DNA of 64,000 nucleotides, taken from assembly GCF_011300215.1 (NCBI RefSeq), contig NZ_CP049866.1, positions 3,039,001 to 3,103,000 of the forward strand, given 5' to 3'. The number at the start of each line of letters is the position of its first letter. The stretch's first letter is position 1. Under the pieces are notes generated by a model. The model saw only the letters and a list, made by a program, of their open reading frames with translations. It was not told the origin of the DNA and made no database searches. Origin of the DNA: Nocardioides piscis. GTDB lineage: Bacteria > Actinomycetota > Actinomycetes > Propionibacteriales > Nocardioidaceae. This document shows, one piece after another, positions 49,131-58,458 of this stretch. The position numbers and the translations under genes were made by a program.

Positions 49131-50555
49131 TCATAGTGCCTGCAGGGCCGCCCAGGTCGCGTCGACGTCCGCGCGGGTGGTGCGCCAGCTGCCGACGGCC
49201 AGCCGCATCGCCGTCCGACCCTCCACCACGGTGTGGCTGAGATAGGCGAGGCCCGACTCGTTAAGCCGGTGCATGGCCGCGAGCGTCGCCTCGTCCCCCT
49301 CGACGAGCCGGAAGACGACCAGGCTCAGCGACCGTTCGGTGACCAGCTCGAACCGGTCGTCGTCGACGACGAGGTCGGCGAAGTGGGCCGCGAGCTCCAC
49401 CCCCTCGCGGATGTGGGCCCGGATCCCGGCCAGGCCATAGGTGCGCAGCACCGACCACAGCTTGAGGGCCCGGAACCGGCGACCCAGCTGGGGGTGCCAG
49501 TCGCGGTAGTCGACGACCGCGCCCGACTCCGAGGCCGGGTTGCGGAGATATTCGGGCGTGATGGACAGCGCGTTGGTCAGCGCTGTCCGTTCCTGCACCC
49601 ACAGCACGCTGCAGTCGAAGGTCGTGAGCATCCACTTGTGCGGGTTGGTCACGATCGACTGGGCCAGGTGGACGCCGCTGAGCAGCCGGTCGCGGAGCTC
49701 GGGACACACTGCGGCCACTCCGGCCCAGGCAGCGTCGACGTGGAGCCAGGCGTCGACCCCGTCGAGTGCCTCGGCGATGGCCTGGACGTCGTCGATGGCA
49801 CCGGTGGAGGTGGTTCCCACCGCGGCCAGCACGAAGAGCGGCCGGCAGCCGTCGTCGATGTCGTCGGCGAGCAGTCGCTCAAGCGCCGTGACATCCATCG
49901 CCTGCGTGCGCGGGTCCACCTCGACCGAGCGCACGCACTCGGCGCCCAGGCCGGCCATCATCGCGGCCTTGACCAGTGATGAGTGCGCCTGCGAGGACCC
50001 ATACACGGTCCACCGGGTCGACCCCACCCCCGACTCACGTGCCTGCCCGCCGCTGGCCGAGTGCAGGGCCGCCAGCAGGGCTGTGAAGGTGGCCGTCGAG
50101 GCGGTGTCCTGGATGACCCCGCCCCCGCGGCCGTGGTCGGTGAGCCGGAACTGCTCGGGCAGGCCGAGGGCCTGGGCCAGCCAGTCGACGACCACCTGCT
50201 CGACCTCGGTCACCGCGGGACTGGTCGCCCAGATCATCCCCTGCGCGCCGATGCCGCTGGAGATCAGGTCACCGAGGATCGCGGCGGGTGAGGAGTTGGC
50301 CGGGAAGTAGGCGAAGAACCGGGGGTGCTGCCAGTGGGTCAGGCCCGGCAGCACGATCTCGTCGAGGTCGCCCAACAGTGCGTCGAAGGGCTCGCCCTCC
50401 TCCGGAGGCGCGGTGGGCATGCTCCGCCGTACGGCGCCCGGCGCCACCTGCGACAGGACCGGGAGGTCGTCGAGACCCGCCCAGTAGTCGGCGATCCAGT
50501 CGATGGCGGCGTGACCCTGCCGCCGGAACTCCTCGGGACTCATGTGCGACGACAT
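49131..50555 (-). CDS. Pyridoxal-dependent (aromatic-L-amino-acid type) decarboxylase
   Basis: A 474-residue PLP enzyme of the group II decarboxylase family. The cofactor Lys is in NPHKWMLTTFDC, the PLP-stacking and Asp region is VDAAWAG, and the N-terminal part (WQHPRFFAYFPANSSPAAILGDL) is typical of aromatic amino acid decarboxylases acting on Trp, Tyr, Phe or DOPA. The exact substrate cannot be read. ATG 50555 has TACGTT 6 bases upstream; a second ATG stands at 50543. Confidence 0.9.
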   Translation of the reverse strand: MSSHMSPEEFRRQGHAAIDWIADYWAGLDDLPVLSQVAPGAVRRSMPTAPPEEGEPFDALLGDLDEIVLPGLTHWQHPRFFAYFPANSSPAAILGDLISSGIGAQGMIWATSPAVTEVEQVVVDWLAQALGLPEQFRLTDHGRGGGVIQDTASTATFTALLAALHSASGGQARESGVGSTRWTVYGSSQAHSSLVKAAMMAGLGAECVRSVEVDPRTQAMDVTALERLLADDIDDGCRPLFVLAAVGTTSTGAIDDVQAIAEALDGVDAWLHVDAAWAGVAAVCPELRDRLLSGVHLAQSIVTNPHKWMLTTFDCSVLWVQERTALTNALSITPEYLRNPASESGAVVDYRDWHPQLGRRFRALKLWSVLRTYGLAGIRAHIREGVELAAHFADLVVDDDRFELVTERSLSLVVFRLVEGDEATLAAMHRLNESGLAYLSHTVVEGRTAMRLAVGSWRTTRADVDATWAALQAL

Positions 50556-50561
50556 GGCCCG

Positions 50562-50567
50562 AACGTA
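50562..50567 (-). promoter_or_regulatory. -10 element (TACGTT), leaderless promoter
   Basis: Minus-strand TACGTT 6 bases before the decarboxylase ATG at 50555. Confidence 0.45.
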
Positions 50568-50652
50568 CTGCCCGGCGTTGAGCCGACGTACTCAGGCCGA
50601 CTCGGGTAGCGCGACAGATTCATCGGTGGCGCGCCGGGGCGAGGGTTGGGCC

Positions 50653-50943
50653 ATGACGAACTCGAGCAGCACCGCCACCAAGAACACCACCGCCTTCGCC
50701 GCCCAGGCAGTCATCTCCTTCGGCGCCTCGCTCTTCGCGATGCTGGTCGGCATCTACTTCATGGACGCCGACCCCTGGATCAAGGGCTTCATGGCCCTCG
50801 GCACCCTCTATCTGACGACCTCGACCTTCACCCTCGCCAAGGTCGTGCGCGACATGCAGGACGACAACACGGTCGTCCACCGCCTCGACGCCGCACGCCT
50901 CGACAAGGTCCTGGCCCAGCACGACCCCTTCAAGACCGCCTGA
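50653..50943 (+). CDS. YiaA/YiaB family two-helix membrane protein
   Basis: A 96-residue protein with two membrane helices (AFAAQAVISFGASLFAMLVGIYF and IKGFMALGTLYLTTSTFTLAKVV) followed by VRDMQDDN, as in the YiaAB two-helix domain family. Function unknown. The ATG at 50653 begins MTNSSSTATK; the frame is open upstream but the sequence there reads as non-coding. Confidence 0.8.
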   Translation: MTNSSSTATKNTTAFAAQAVISFGASLFAMLVGIYFMDADPWIKGFMALGTLYLTTSTFTLAKVVRDMQDDNTVVHRLDAARLDKVLAQHDPFKTA

Positions 50944-50963
50944 CCTCGGCCAAGCCGGGCAAA

Positions 50964-50986
50964 GTCGAGTGATGTAGTTGACTTCG
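50964..50986. promoter_or_regulatory. Inverted repeat upstream of chrA (operator candidate)
   Basis: AAGTCGA and TTGACTT form an imperfect dyad (6 of 7 pairs) with a 9-base spacer, about 20-42 bases before the chrA start. Its place suggests a repressor site; no regulator gene is adjacent. Confidence 0.35.
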
Positions 50987-51005
50987 GGACGCCGCCGGCG
51001 AAACG

Positions 51006-52415
51006 ATGCTCAGCATGATGACGTCGAGCTCGTCCGGGTTGGACCCCACCGGGGGGCAGCGGCCCCACCCGGGCGACGTCATCCCGCTGCGCGAGGCGAC
51101 CAAGGCGTGGTTCCACGTGTCGCTGCAGACGTTCGGTGGGCCGGCCGGGCAGATCGCGGTCATGCAGCGGATGCTGGTGGACGAGAAGCGCTGGATCGGC
51201 CAGCAGCGGTTCCTGTTCGCCCTGTCCTACTGCACGTTGCTGCCGGGTCCCGAGGCGCAGCAGCTCGCGACGTACGTCGGCTGGCTCCTCAACGGCTTCA
51301 AGGGCGCCCTGATCGCCGGGGGGCTGTTCATCCTCCCGGGCGTCGTGGCCCTGCTGGCCCTCTCCGGCGTCTACGTCGCCTTCGGTGACACCACCGTGGT
51401 CGAGTCGCTGTTCCTGGGCCTGGCGCCTGCGGTCATCGCGATCGTCCTCCAGGCTGTGCTGCGGGTCGGCAAGAAGGGCCTCGGCCATCCCGCCCTGGTC
51501 GCCCTGGCCGTTGCCTCGTTCGTGTCGCTGGCGCTCTTCGCTGTCCCGTTCCCGGTCGTGGTGGGTGTCGCTGCCCTGCTCGGCTGGTTGCTGGGCCGGA
51601 CCATCCCGGACCTGACGGCCCCGAAGAAGCCCACGACCGACGACGGCCCCGCTCCCCTCATCAGCGACGACGCGCTGCACACCGAACGGCCGTCGTCCCG
51701 CCGGGCGGGGATGATCCTGGTGGGCGGGCTCGTCCTGTGGTCGGCCCCCGTGCTCGTGGCCGCAGGAGTCTTCGGGCGCTCGAGCATCTTCGTCGACCAG
51801 GGACTGTTCTTCTCCGGGGCGGCCGTCGTCACGTTCGGTGGCGCCTACGCGGTGCTCGCCTACGTCGCGCAGCAGGCGGTCAACGTCTATGGCTGGCTCG
51901 CCCCCGGTGAGATGGTCCGCGGTCTCGCGTTGGCGGAGACCACGCCGGGGCCGCTGATCATGGTGGTCCAGTTCGTGGCGTTCGTGGGCGCCTTCCGGAC
52001 GCCGGGCGACCTCAACCCGTGGGTCGCCGCCGTGATCGCCTCCCTGCTCGTCACCTGGGTGACGTTCGTGCCGTGCTTCCTCTTCATCCTGCTGGGCGCC
52101 CCGTACGTCGAGCGGCTGCGCGGCAACCGGTCGCTCGCCGCAGCCCTGACCGGCATCACGGCTGCGGTCGTCGGCGTCATCGCCAGCCTGGCTCTCTTCT
52201 TCGCCCTCCACACGCTGTTCGCGGACACCAGCCGGGTCACCGCCGGCCCCTTCGACTTCGAGGTCCCTGTCCTGGCCTCGGTCCAGTGGGCCGGCGTCGC
52301 CATCACCGCCTTGGGCTGCGTGCTCATCTTCTGGCGAGACTGGTCGGTCCTGCGCACGCTCGGAGTGTGTGCCCTGACCGGGCTGGTCGTGGGCCTGTCC
52401 GTGCAGCTGGCCTAG
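51006..52415 (+). CDS. chrA: Chromate efflux transporter, long-chain type
   Basis: A 469-residue ChrA with two homologous membrane halves (CHR domains). The first has FHVSLQTFGGPAGQIAVMQ and YCTLLPGPEAQQLATYVGW; the second repeats the theme in GAAVVTFGGAYAVLAYV and LALAETTPGPLIMVVQFV. It exports chromate driven by the membrane potential. Start candidates are ATG 51006 and ATG 51018. An inverted repeat precedes it and a strong hairpin follows. Confidence 0.93.
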   Translation: MLSMMTSSSSGLDPTGGQRPHPGDVIPLREATKAWFHVSLQTFGGPAGQIAVMQRMLVDEKRWIGQQRFLFALSYCTLLPGPEAQQLATYVGWLLNGFKGALIAGGLFILPGVVALLALSGVYVAFGDTTVVESLFLGLAPAVIAIVLQAVLRVGKKGLGHPALVALAVASFVSLALFAVPFPVVVGVAALLGWLLGRTIPDLTAPKKPTTDDGPAPLISDDALHTERPSSRRAGMILVGGLVLWSAPVLVAAGVFGRSSIFVDQGLFFSGAAVVTFGGAYAVLAYVAQQAVNVYGWLAPGEMVRGLALAETTPGPLIMVVQFVAFVGAFRTPGDLNPWVAAVIASLLVTWVTFVPCFLFILLGAPYVERLRGNRSLAAALTGITAAVVGVIASLALFFALHTLFADTSRVTAGPFDFEVPVLASVQWAGVAITALGCVLIFWRDWSVLRTLGVCALTGLVVGLSVQLA

Positions 52416-52468
52416 ACCCCGGCACGTCTCCGACGTGGTGGCAGGCGTCTGCGCCGGCGCGGCCTTGT

Positions 52469-52504
52469 TCGGCGGAGTCCCCGCTCAGGCGGGGACTCCG
52501 CCGA
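52469..52504. terminator. Bidirectional hairpin terminator
   Basis: A perfect 16-bp stem (52469-52484 with 52489-52504, core GGCGGAGTCCCCGC) and a TCAG loop between the convergent chrA and acyl-CoA dehydrogenase genes. No T-run, as is common in actinomycetes. Confidence 0.75.
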
Positions 52505-52519
52505 CCCACGACCGTCGGC

Positions 52520-53734
52520 TCAGCGCAGCTCGGCGCTCGTCAGGCCCAGGATCCGCCGAGCGATGATGAGCAGCTGGATCTGCTGGGTGCCCTCGAAGAT
52601 GTCGAGGATCTTGGAGTCCCGCGACCACTTCTCGAGCAGCTCCATCTCGCTGTAGCCCACCGAGCCTGCGAGCTCGACGCAGCTGAGCGTGATGTCGGAG
52701 CCCACCCGGCCGGCCTTGGCCTTGGCCATGGATGCCTCGAGCGAGTTGGGCTTGCGGTTGTCGGCCATCCAGGCAGCCTGCATGGTCAGCAGCTGCGCCG
52801 CCTCCCAGTCCGCCTCCATCTGCAGGAACTTCGCGGCCGCTGCCGACTGCAGCTGGGCCGGTCGGTCGTAGTCGATCTCGATCCCGGCCTGCTGGAGCAG
52901 GTCGCGGGTCAGGTCGAGCGAAGCGCGCGCACAGCCGACGGCCATCGCGGCCACCAGCGGCCGCGTGTTGTCGAAGGTCGCCATGGCGCCGGCGAAGCCC
53001 TGCTTGACGTCGATCTCCGGCGAGCCGAGGAGGTCCTCGGCCGGCACGCGGCAGTCGGTGAAGGTGATCACGGCGGTGTCGGACGCGCGGATGCCGAGCT
53101 TGTGCTCGAGCCGCTCGACCTTCATCCCCGGGTTGCCCTTCTTCACCACGAACGACTTGATCGCGGCCCGGCCGAGCGACTTGTCCAGGGTGGCCCAGAC
53201 GACGACCGAGTCGGCGCGATCACCCGAGGTCACGAAGATCTTCTCGCCGTTGAGGACGTATTCGTCCCCGTCGAGGCGAGCGGTCGTGGTGATGGACGCT
53301 GAGTCGGAGCCGGTGCTGGGCTCGGTGATGGCCATGGCGGCCCACGTGCCCTCGTAGCGCTTCTGCTGCTCCTCGTCCGCGACGGAGGCGATGGCGGAGT
53401 TGCCCAGGCCCTGGCGCGGCATCGACAGCAGCAGGCCGGTGTCACCCCAGCACATCTCGGCAATGGACATCACCGAGGCGAGGTTGGCGCCGTTCTTGAC
53501 CCCGCCCTCGTCCTTGGGCTCGTCCTCCCGCTTCACGCCGCTGGCGCCTGCGCCCTCACCGGCGCCGGAGTCGGAGAGGCCGTCGATCATGGCCGCCAGC
53601 ATGTCGAGCTCCTTGGGATACTCGTGCTCAGCCTGGTCGTACTTGCGGGAGATCGGTCGGAGCATGTTCATCGCGACCTGGTGGGCCTGGTCGATGAGCA
53701 TGCGGTGCTTCTTGGGAGTCTCGAGGTTGATCAT
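52520..53734 (-). CDS. Acyl-CoA dehydrogenase
   Basis: A 404-residue FAD-dependent acyl-CoA dehydrogenase. Seen: the FAD/substrate strand MAITEPSTGSDS, the C-terminal FEGTQQIQ with the usual catalytic-region Glu, and SVGYSEMELLEKWSRDSKI. It introduces a trans-2 double bond in an acyl-CoA. An extra loop (SGAGEGAGASGVKREDEPK) stands in the N-terminal helical domain. ATG 53734 shares one base with the stop of the preceding dehydrogenase. The pair resembles in size FadE23/FadE24 of Mycobacterium tuberculosis; such pairs may form hetero-oligomers. Confidence 0.9.
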   Translation of the reverse strand: MINLETPKKHRMLIDQAHQVAMNMLRPISRKYDQAEHEYPKELDMLAAMIDGLSDSGAGEGAGASGVKREDEPKDEGGVKNGANLASVMSIAEMCWGDTGLLLSMPRQGLGNSAIASVADEEQQKRYEGTWAAMAITEPSTGSDSASITTTARLDGDEYVLNGEKIFVTSGDRADSVVVWATLDKSLGRAAIKSFVVKKGNPGMKVERLEHKLGIRASDTAVITFTDCRVPAEDLLGSPEIDVKQGFAGAMATFDNTRPLVAAMAVGCARASLDLTRDLLQQAGIEIDYDRPAQLQSAAAAKFLQMEADWEAAQLLTMQAAWMADNRKPNSLEASMAKAKAGRVGSDITLSCVELAGSVGYSEMELLEKWSRDSKILDIFEGTQQIQLLIIARRILGLTSAELR

Positions 53735-55118
53735 CAGACCAGCACCCCACCTTCCATGATTCCGATGGCTCGCAGGTCGCGATACCACCGCTCGACGGGA
53801 TGTTCCTTGACGAAGCCGTGGCCACCGAGGAGCTGGACACCGTCGAGGCCGATCTGCATGCCCTTGCTGGCGCAGAGCTGCCGCGCGAGGGCGACCTCGC
53901 GCGTGAAGTCCTTGCCGCGAGCGGCGCGTGACGCAGCCTTGTAGGTCACCAGTCGCATTGCTTGGAGCTCGATCGCGATGTTGGCCACCATGAACGCCAC
54001 GGCCTGGCGATGGCTGATCGGCTCGCCGAAGGCCTCGCGCTCGTTGACGTAGGTCGAGACGTAGTCGAGGACGGCCTGCCCGGTTCCGACAGCCAGTGCG
54101 CACCACGCCAGGCGCGAGAGCCGCACGCACTCGGCGTACGTCGATCCGTCGGTCTGACCGAGCACGGACCCGGCCGGGACCTTGACGCCGGCCAGCGACA
54201 GGCGGCTCAGCGAGGCCGCGCGGACACCCATCGAGGGGTCGGCCTCGACGGTGAGTCCCTTGAGGCCGGACTCGACCAGGAACAGGGTGGGAGAACCGTC
54301 CAGCATCGCGCCGACGACGAACAGCTCGGCCTCGGCACCCCGGACGACGGCCGACTTGACGCCGTCGAGGACGAAACCGTCATCGGTGGGGGTCGCGGTG
54401 GTGCCGGGGAGCAGCGGGTCGAAGAGGACCGTGGGCTCCGTCAGGGCCAGGGCGGCGACTGCGACGTCCTCGCCCGTGAAGGCGGGGAGATAGGTCTCCT
54501 GCTGGGACTCGGTGCCCCACAGACCCAGCGCGGTGGCAACCGATCCGGGCGCGAGTGCGGCAACGGCCAGGCCCATGTCGCCCTTGCCAAGCGCCTCGGC
54601 GACGAGGGTGCCGGCCATGGCCGACCGCTCCTCCGAGATTCCCCGAGGGCCTCGTGCACCCCCAGGATCGGGAGGCCGATCTCGAGGCCGGCCGCCAGTG
54701 CCTCGGCAGGAGCGGCGCAGGCCTCGTTGGCCTCTGCCGCGGCCGGGCGCAGCACCTCGGCGGCATAGTCGGTGACGACGTCGACGAGCATCTGCTCGTC
54801 CTCGGTCGGGGTCAGGTCGAAGACGCCGCTGCGACCGGCCGTGGCAGGACGCTTGCCCGGGGCGGACTTGCGGCTGACCTTGCCGAACTGGCGGCCGGCG
54901 GCTGTCGCCGTACGGAATCCGTTGCGGGTGGTCGTGAAGACCAGCTGCTCGGTCTGCTTCCGCAGGCCGAGGCGGTCGATGATCTCGCTCTGCGCGAGCT
55001 TGTTGAGGCCGGCGACGGCGAGGCCGATCGGGTCTCGGCTCTCCCCCGACGACAGGCCGTGGCGGCTTGTGGACGCGCCCATGGTGCCTCGCTTGAAGGT
55101 GTCAGTGATCAGGGACAT
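53734..55118 (-). CDS. Acyl-CoA dehydrogenase, frameshifted
   Basis: About 462 residues once repaired. The N-terminus (MSLITDTFKRG, then a basic 100-residue extension) and the dehydrogenase core (PTEDEQMLVDVVTDYAAEV; later SRLAWCALAVGTGQAVLDYV and VERWYRDLR) lie in two frames. One extra base in the C-run 54641-54644 joins them as EALGGISEERSAMAGT. Sequencing error is the likely cause; as printed the first frame runs on to 54441. ATG 55118 is set by TACAGT 7 bases upstream. Likely partner of the following dehydrogenase and possibly regulated through a palindrome over its promoter. Confidence 0.85.
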
Positions 55119-55125
55119 GTCCACA

Positions 55126-55131
55126 ACTGTA
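55126..55131 (-). promoter_or_regulatory. -10 element (TACAGT), leaderless promoter
   Basis: Minus-strand TACAGT 7 bases before the ATG at 55118. It overlaps the palindrome at 55128-55144. Confidence 0.5.
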
Positions 55132-55144
55132 ACTCCGAGTTACA
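55128..55144. promoter_or_regulatory. Palindromic operator candidate TGTAACTCCGAGTTACA
   Basis: A perfect 7-3-7 inverted repeat that covers part of the -10 of the acyl-CoA dehydrogenase pair. The shape is that of TetR-family sites that control fatty-acid genes; a bound repressor would block the promoter. The regulator is not in the window. Confidence 0.55.
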
Positions 55145-55202
55145 TGAAAAGACCACAGGTTCGTGGTGTCACGTGGCACACGTCGGTCCCAGACCGGGTC
55201 AC

Positions 55203-55208
55203 TAGGAT
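55203..55208 (+). promoter_or_regulatory. -10 element (TAGGAT) of def, leaderless promoter
   Basis: TAGGAT 6 bases before the def ATG at 55215. Confidence 0.5.
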
Positions 55209-55214
55209 CACCGC

Positions 55215-55838
55215 ATGTCTGAGAGCAGCCACGCACCGGAGCGACTGGCCCCGCACGGTCCCCTGCCGGAGGGCGGCAGCGTCCGGCCGATGACGCGCTG
55301 GGGCACCGAGGTGATGCACCGGCCCCAGCGGCTCGTCACTTCCTTCGACGACGCCCTGGTCGCCCTCGCCGCCGACATGGTGGCGACGATGCGCGCAGCG
55401 GACGGAGTCGGGCTGGCTGCCTGCCAGGTCGGTGAGGACATCGCAATGTTCGTCTTCGACTGCCCTGATGAGTCAGGACGCCACACGGTGGGGATCGTGT
55501 GCAACCCGCGCCTCACCCTCCCCGAAGGTCGGGACCGCCGACTCGACGACGGCGACGAGGGCTGCTTGTCCTTCCCGGGCGCGTTCGTGGAGTGCCCTCG
55601 TCCGGACTGGGCGGAGGTCGACGGCGTCGGCCTCGACGGCGAGCCGGTCCACTTCGAGGGTGACGGCCTGCTGGCACGCTGCCTCCAGCACGAGACCGAC
55701 CACACCCTCGGCACCGTCTTCGGCGATCGGCTCTCCACCAAGGCCCGCAAGAAGCTGCAGAAGGCCCACGACAAGGCCGCCGACGACTATCCCCTGACTG
55801 GCCGGCAGCCTGAGGCTCAGCGCCTGGCGGCGACGTAG
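55215..55838 (+). CDS. def: Peptide deformylase
   Basis: A 207-residue peptide deformylase that removes the formyl group from nascent proteins. All three motifs are present: GVGLAACQVG (64-73), EGCLS with the metal ligand C117, and QHETDH with H159, E160 and H163. The usual hydrophobic residue of HExDH is Thr. An N-terminal extension of about 25 residues and a basic tail (KARKKLQKAHDKAADD) are present. ATG 55215 follows TAGGAT by 6 bases. Its 3' end overlaps the TrmH gene on the other strand. Confidence 0.95.
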   Translation: MSESSHAPERLAPHGPLPEGGSVRPMTRWGTEVMHRPQRLVTSFDDALVALAADMVATMRAADGVGLAACQVGEDIAMFVFDCPDESGRHTVGIVCNPRLTLPEGRDRRLDDGDEGCLSFPGAFVECPRPDWAEVDGVGLDGEPVHFEGDGLLARCLQHETDHTLGTVFGDRLSTKARKKLQKAHDKAADDYPLTGRQPEAQRLAAT

Positions 55839-56620
55839 CAGGCAACCGCGGTGGCCGCCGCGACGTTGAGGGAGTCGATGCCTTCGTGCATGGGGATGGT
55901 CGCCCTGCGATCCGCCGCCTGCTCCCACCGCGGCGACAGCCCGTGCCCCTCCGACCCGAGCACCAGCGCCACCCGCTCCACTCCGGAGACGGCCGCCTCG
56001 ATGGGGGTCGAGTCGGCGGCGAGCGTGAGGGCGACCGTGGTGAAGCCGAGCTCGGACAACAGCGGCATCGCGCCGTACCAGTCCGGGAGCCTGGTCCACG
56101 GCATCGTGAACACCGCCCCCATCCCGACCTTGATGGATCGTCGGTAGAGAGGGTCTGCGCATCGCGGCGAGAGGAGGACGGCGTCGAAGCCGAACGCTGC
56201 CCCCGACCGGAAGATCGCGCCGACGTTGGTGTGGTCCACGACGTCCTCGACCACCAGGATCGACCGCGCGCCGGCCAGCACGTCCTCGAGCACCGGGAGC
56301 GGCCTGCGCTCGAGGGAGGCCAGGGCGCCGCGATGGACGTGGAAGCCCGTCACCTGCTCGGCCATGGGCTCCGAGACGACGAAGCACGGAGCCCCGGTGG
56401 TGGCCAGCACGTCGCCGAGTCCCTCGACCCAGCGCGGCGCCATCAGCAGGGAGCGGGGACGGAAGCCCGCCGCGACGGCACGGCGTACGACTTTCTCCCC
56501 CTCGGCCAGGAACAGTCCGTGCTCCGCCTCGAGGTTCTTGCGCAGCTCGACATCTCGCAGGTCGCGATAGTCGGCGAGCCGCGGATCGTCGGGATCGGAG
56601 ATCTCGATGAGCTCAGCCAC
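55817..56620 (-). CDS. TrmH family RNA methyltransferase (SpoU)
   Basis: A 267-residue SPOUT methyltransferase that puts a 2'-O-methyl group on rRNA or tRNA with S-adenosylmethionine. The three SpoU motifs are visible: HTNVGAIFRSGAAFGFDAV, LVLGSEGHGLS and IPMHEGIDSLNVAAA. An N-terminal substrate-binding domain (RKNLEAEHGLFLAEGEKVV) precedes them. The GTG at 56620 is chosen; the seeming fusion to the upstream methyltransferase comes from a frameshift in that gene. It overlaps the end of the upstream gene by 8 bases. Confidence 0.92.
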   Translation of the reverse strand: MAELIEISDPDDPRLADYRDLRDVELRKNLEAEHGLFLAEGEKVVRRAVAAGFRPRSLLMAPRWVEGLGDVLATTGAPCFVVSEPMAEQVTGFHVHRGALASLERRPLPVLEDVLAGARSILVVEDVVDHTNVGAIFRSGAAFGFDAVLLSPRCADPLYRRSIKVGMGAVFTMPWTRLPDWYGAMPLLSELGFTTVALTLAADSTPIEAAVSGVERVALVLGSEGHGLSPRWEQAADRRATIPMHEGIDSLNVAAATAVACYVAARR

Positions 56621-57859
56621 GCGACGGCCCGACCTCCGGATAGCGATCCGGATGCGCCACGGCCACGACGTCGCCGACCACGATGATGGCCGGCGGTCGG
56701 ACAGCCTGCTTCTCGATGTCCGCGCCGAGGTCACCCAGGGTCGTGAGGACCGTCCGTTCCTCCGGCATCGTGCCCTCGACCACCACCGCGACAGGCGTGT
56801 CGCCTCCTCTTCCCCGGCGATGAGCGCTTCGGCGATCCGCGCCGCATTCTCCACCGCCATCATCAACACCAACGTCCCCCGCAGCTGCGCCAGCGGGGCC
56901 CACTCGACCAGCGAGTCGGGATGCCCGGGAGGCAGGTGCCCCGACAACACGGTGAACTCGTGGGCCACGCCGCGATGCGTGACCGGGATGCCGGCGCGAG
57001 CGGGAACGGAGATGGAGGAGGACAGACCGGGGACCACGGTGACAGGAACCCCGGCGGCACGGCAGGCGATGACCTCCTCGAAGCCTCGACCGAAGACGAA
57101 GCTGTCACCTCCCTTGAACCGGACGACCCGCTTGCCCTCCAGGGCGCGGGCCACGATGACCTCGTTGATGAAGTCCTGGGAGGCATAACGGCCGCGGGGC
57201 AGCTTCGCGACATCGATCAGCTCGACGTGGGCCGGGAGCTCGTCGAGCAGCTCGCGAGGGGCGAGCCGGTCGGCGACCACGACATCGGCTGAGGCCAAGG
57301 CGTGACGCGCACCCACGGTGGCGAGCTCGGGGTCACCGGGGCCGCCGCCGACCAGGACGACGCCTGGGCTGACGTCGTGTGCGTCGCTGGCGGTGATCAG
57401 CCCGTCCCGCAGCGCCGTCACGATGTCGTCGCGCAGCGCGGCAGACCTGCGCGGTTCCCGGTTGCCGAGCACGCCCACCGTCACGCTGCCGTGCCGCCCG
57501 GTGGCCGGCGTCCACGCGGTGCCTCGGCTGCCGTCGTCGCTGCGGACGCAGAAGATCCGGCGGGCCTCGGCAGCCTGGGTGATGCGCTCGTTGACCGCGG
57601 GGTCATCGGTCGCAGCCACGACATACCAGGCACCGTCCAGGTCACTGTCGATGAACTCCCGCAGGCTCAAGGTCACCTCGGACGCCATCCCTTCCAGAGC
57701 AGGCGTGACCTCAGGACTCACGATGTGGACCCGGGCTCCTGCCGCGATCAGGGCCGGCACCCGGCGCTGCGCGACGTGCCCGCCGCCGACCACGACGACG
57801 AGGCGGTCGGTGAGGATGAGTCCCGAGAGATAAGGGCTGGGGTGCTCCATGTCCACCAT
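56613..57859 (-). CDS. cobA: Siroheme synthase-type uroporphyrinogen-III C-methyltransferase, frameshifted
   Basis: About 415 residues when repaired. An N-terminal precorrin-2 dehydrogenase domain ([14 protein letters not shown] nucleotide loop, residues about 20-150) is fused to uroporphyrinogen-III C-methyltransferase ([39 protein letters not shown]), which begins siroheme and cobalamin synthesis. It could support MetH by corrin supply. One extra base in the C-run 56812-56815 restores [22 protein letters not shown] and the true end at 56613. As printed the frame runs into the TrmH gene and would predict a false 690-residue fusion. Start ATG 57859 or 57850. Confidence 0.87.
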
Positions 57860-57923
57860 TGTCCCGCCGTCCTCGTTCCGCCTCCTCAAGCGTCCGCGGC
57901 TTGCCCGTCGCCCATCAGCCTTC

Positions 57924-57929
57924 TACGTT
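57924..57929 (+). promoter_or_regulatory. -10 element (TACGTT), leaderless promoter
   Basis: TACGTT 7 bases before the ATG at 57937. Confidence 0.45.
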
Positions 57930-57936
57930 GCCTGCT

Positions 57937-58458
57937 ATGAGCATCGAGCGACCGATCGCCCCCAACCCCTACGACTACCTGCCGCCGACGGCGAGCTTCA
58001 GGGTCACCAGTGAGGACGTGGTCGACGGCCAGCCCCTCAAGGACGACCAGGTCGCCGACAAGGGCAACACGTCGCCCCAGCTGAGCTGGGAGGGAGCTCC
58101 CGAGGGCACGAAGTCCTTCGTGGTGACCTGCTTCGACCCCGACGCCCCCACGCCGTGCGGCTTCTGGCACTGGAGCCTGGTGGACATCCCCGCAGACGTC
58201 ACATCCCTCGAGACGGGTGCCGCCTCCGGCGACCTCCCCGGCACCGCCTTCCACGTCCGCAACGACGGCGGGCAGGCGGGCTTCATGGGTGCGGCTCCCC
58301 CCCAGGGAGACCACCCCCATCGCTACTTCTTCGTGGTGCACGCGGTCAAGGAGGAGTCACTCGGTGTCGATGCCGATGCCTCCAACGCGGTCGTGTCCTT
58401 CAACCTCGCCTTCAAGACCCTCGGGCGAGCGATCCTGCACGGGACCTACCAGCACTGA
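57937..58458 (+). CDS. YbhB/YbcL family Raf kinase inhibitor-like protein
   Basis: A 173-residue protein of the PEBP family. Seen: the signature [19 protein letters not shown] with the ligand-pocket Asp and His, [28 protein letters not shown], and the C-terminal [15 protein letters not shown]. Members bind anionic ligands; the physiological role in bacteria is unknown. No signal peptide. ATG 57937 follows TACGTT by 7 bases. An intrinsic terminator follows 30 bases after the stop. Confidence 0.92.
   Translation: MSIERPIAPNPYDYLPPTASFRVTSEDVVDGQPLKDDQVADKGNTSPQLSWEGAPEGTKSFVVTCFDPDAPTPCGFWHWSLVDIPADVTSLETGAASGDLPGTAFHVRNDGGQAGFMGAAPPQGDHPHRYFFVVHAVKEESLGVDADASNAVVSFNLAFKTLGRAILHGTYQH

Noticed and set aside
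55817..57889. A single 690-codon protein fusing cobA to a TrmH methyltransferase
   Set aside because: The join is out-of-frame sequence between 56620 and about 56812. One base added at 56812-56815 restores a normal cobA end at 56613 and leaves TrmH with its own GTG.
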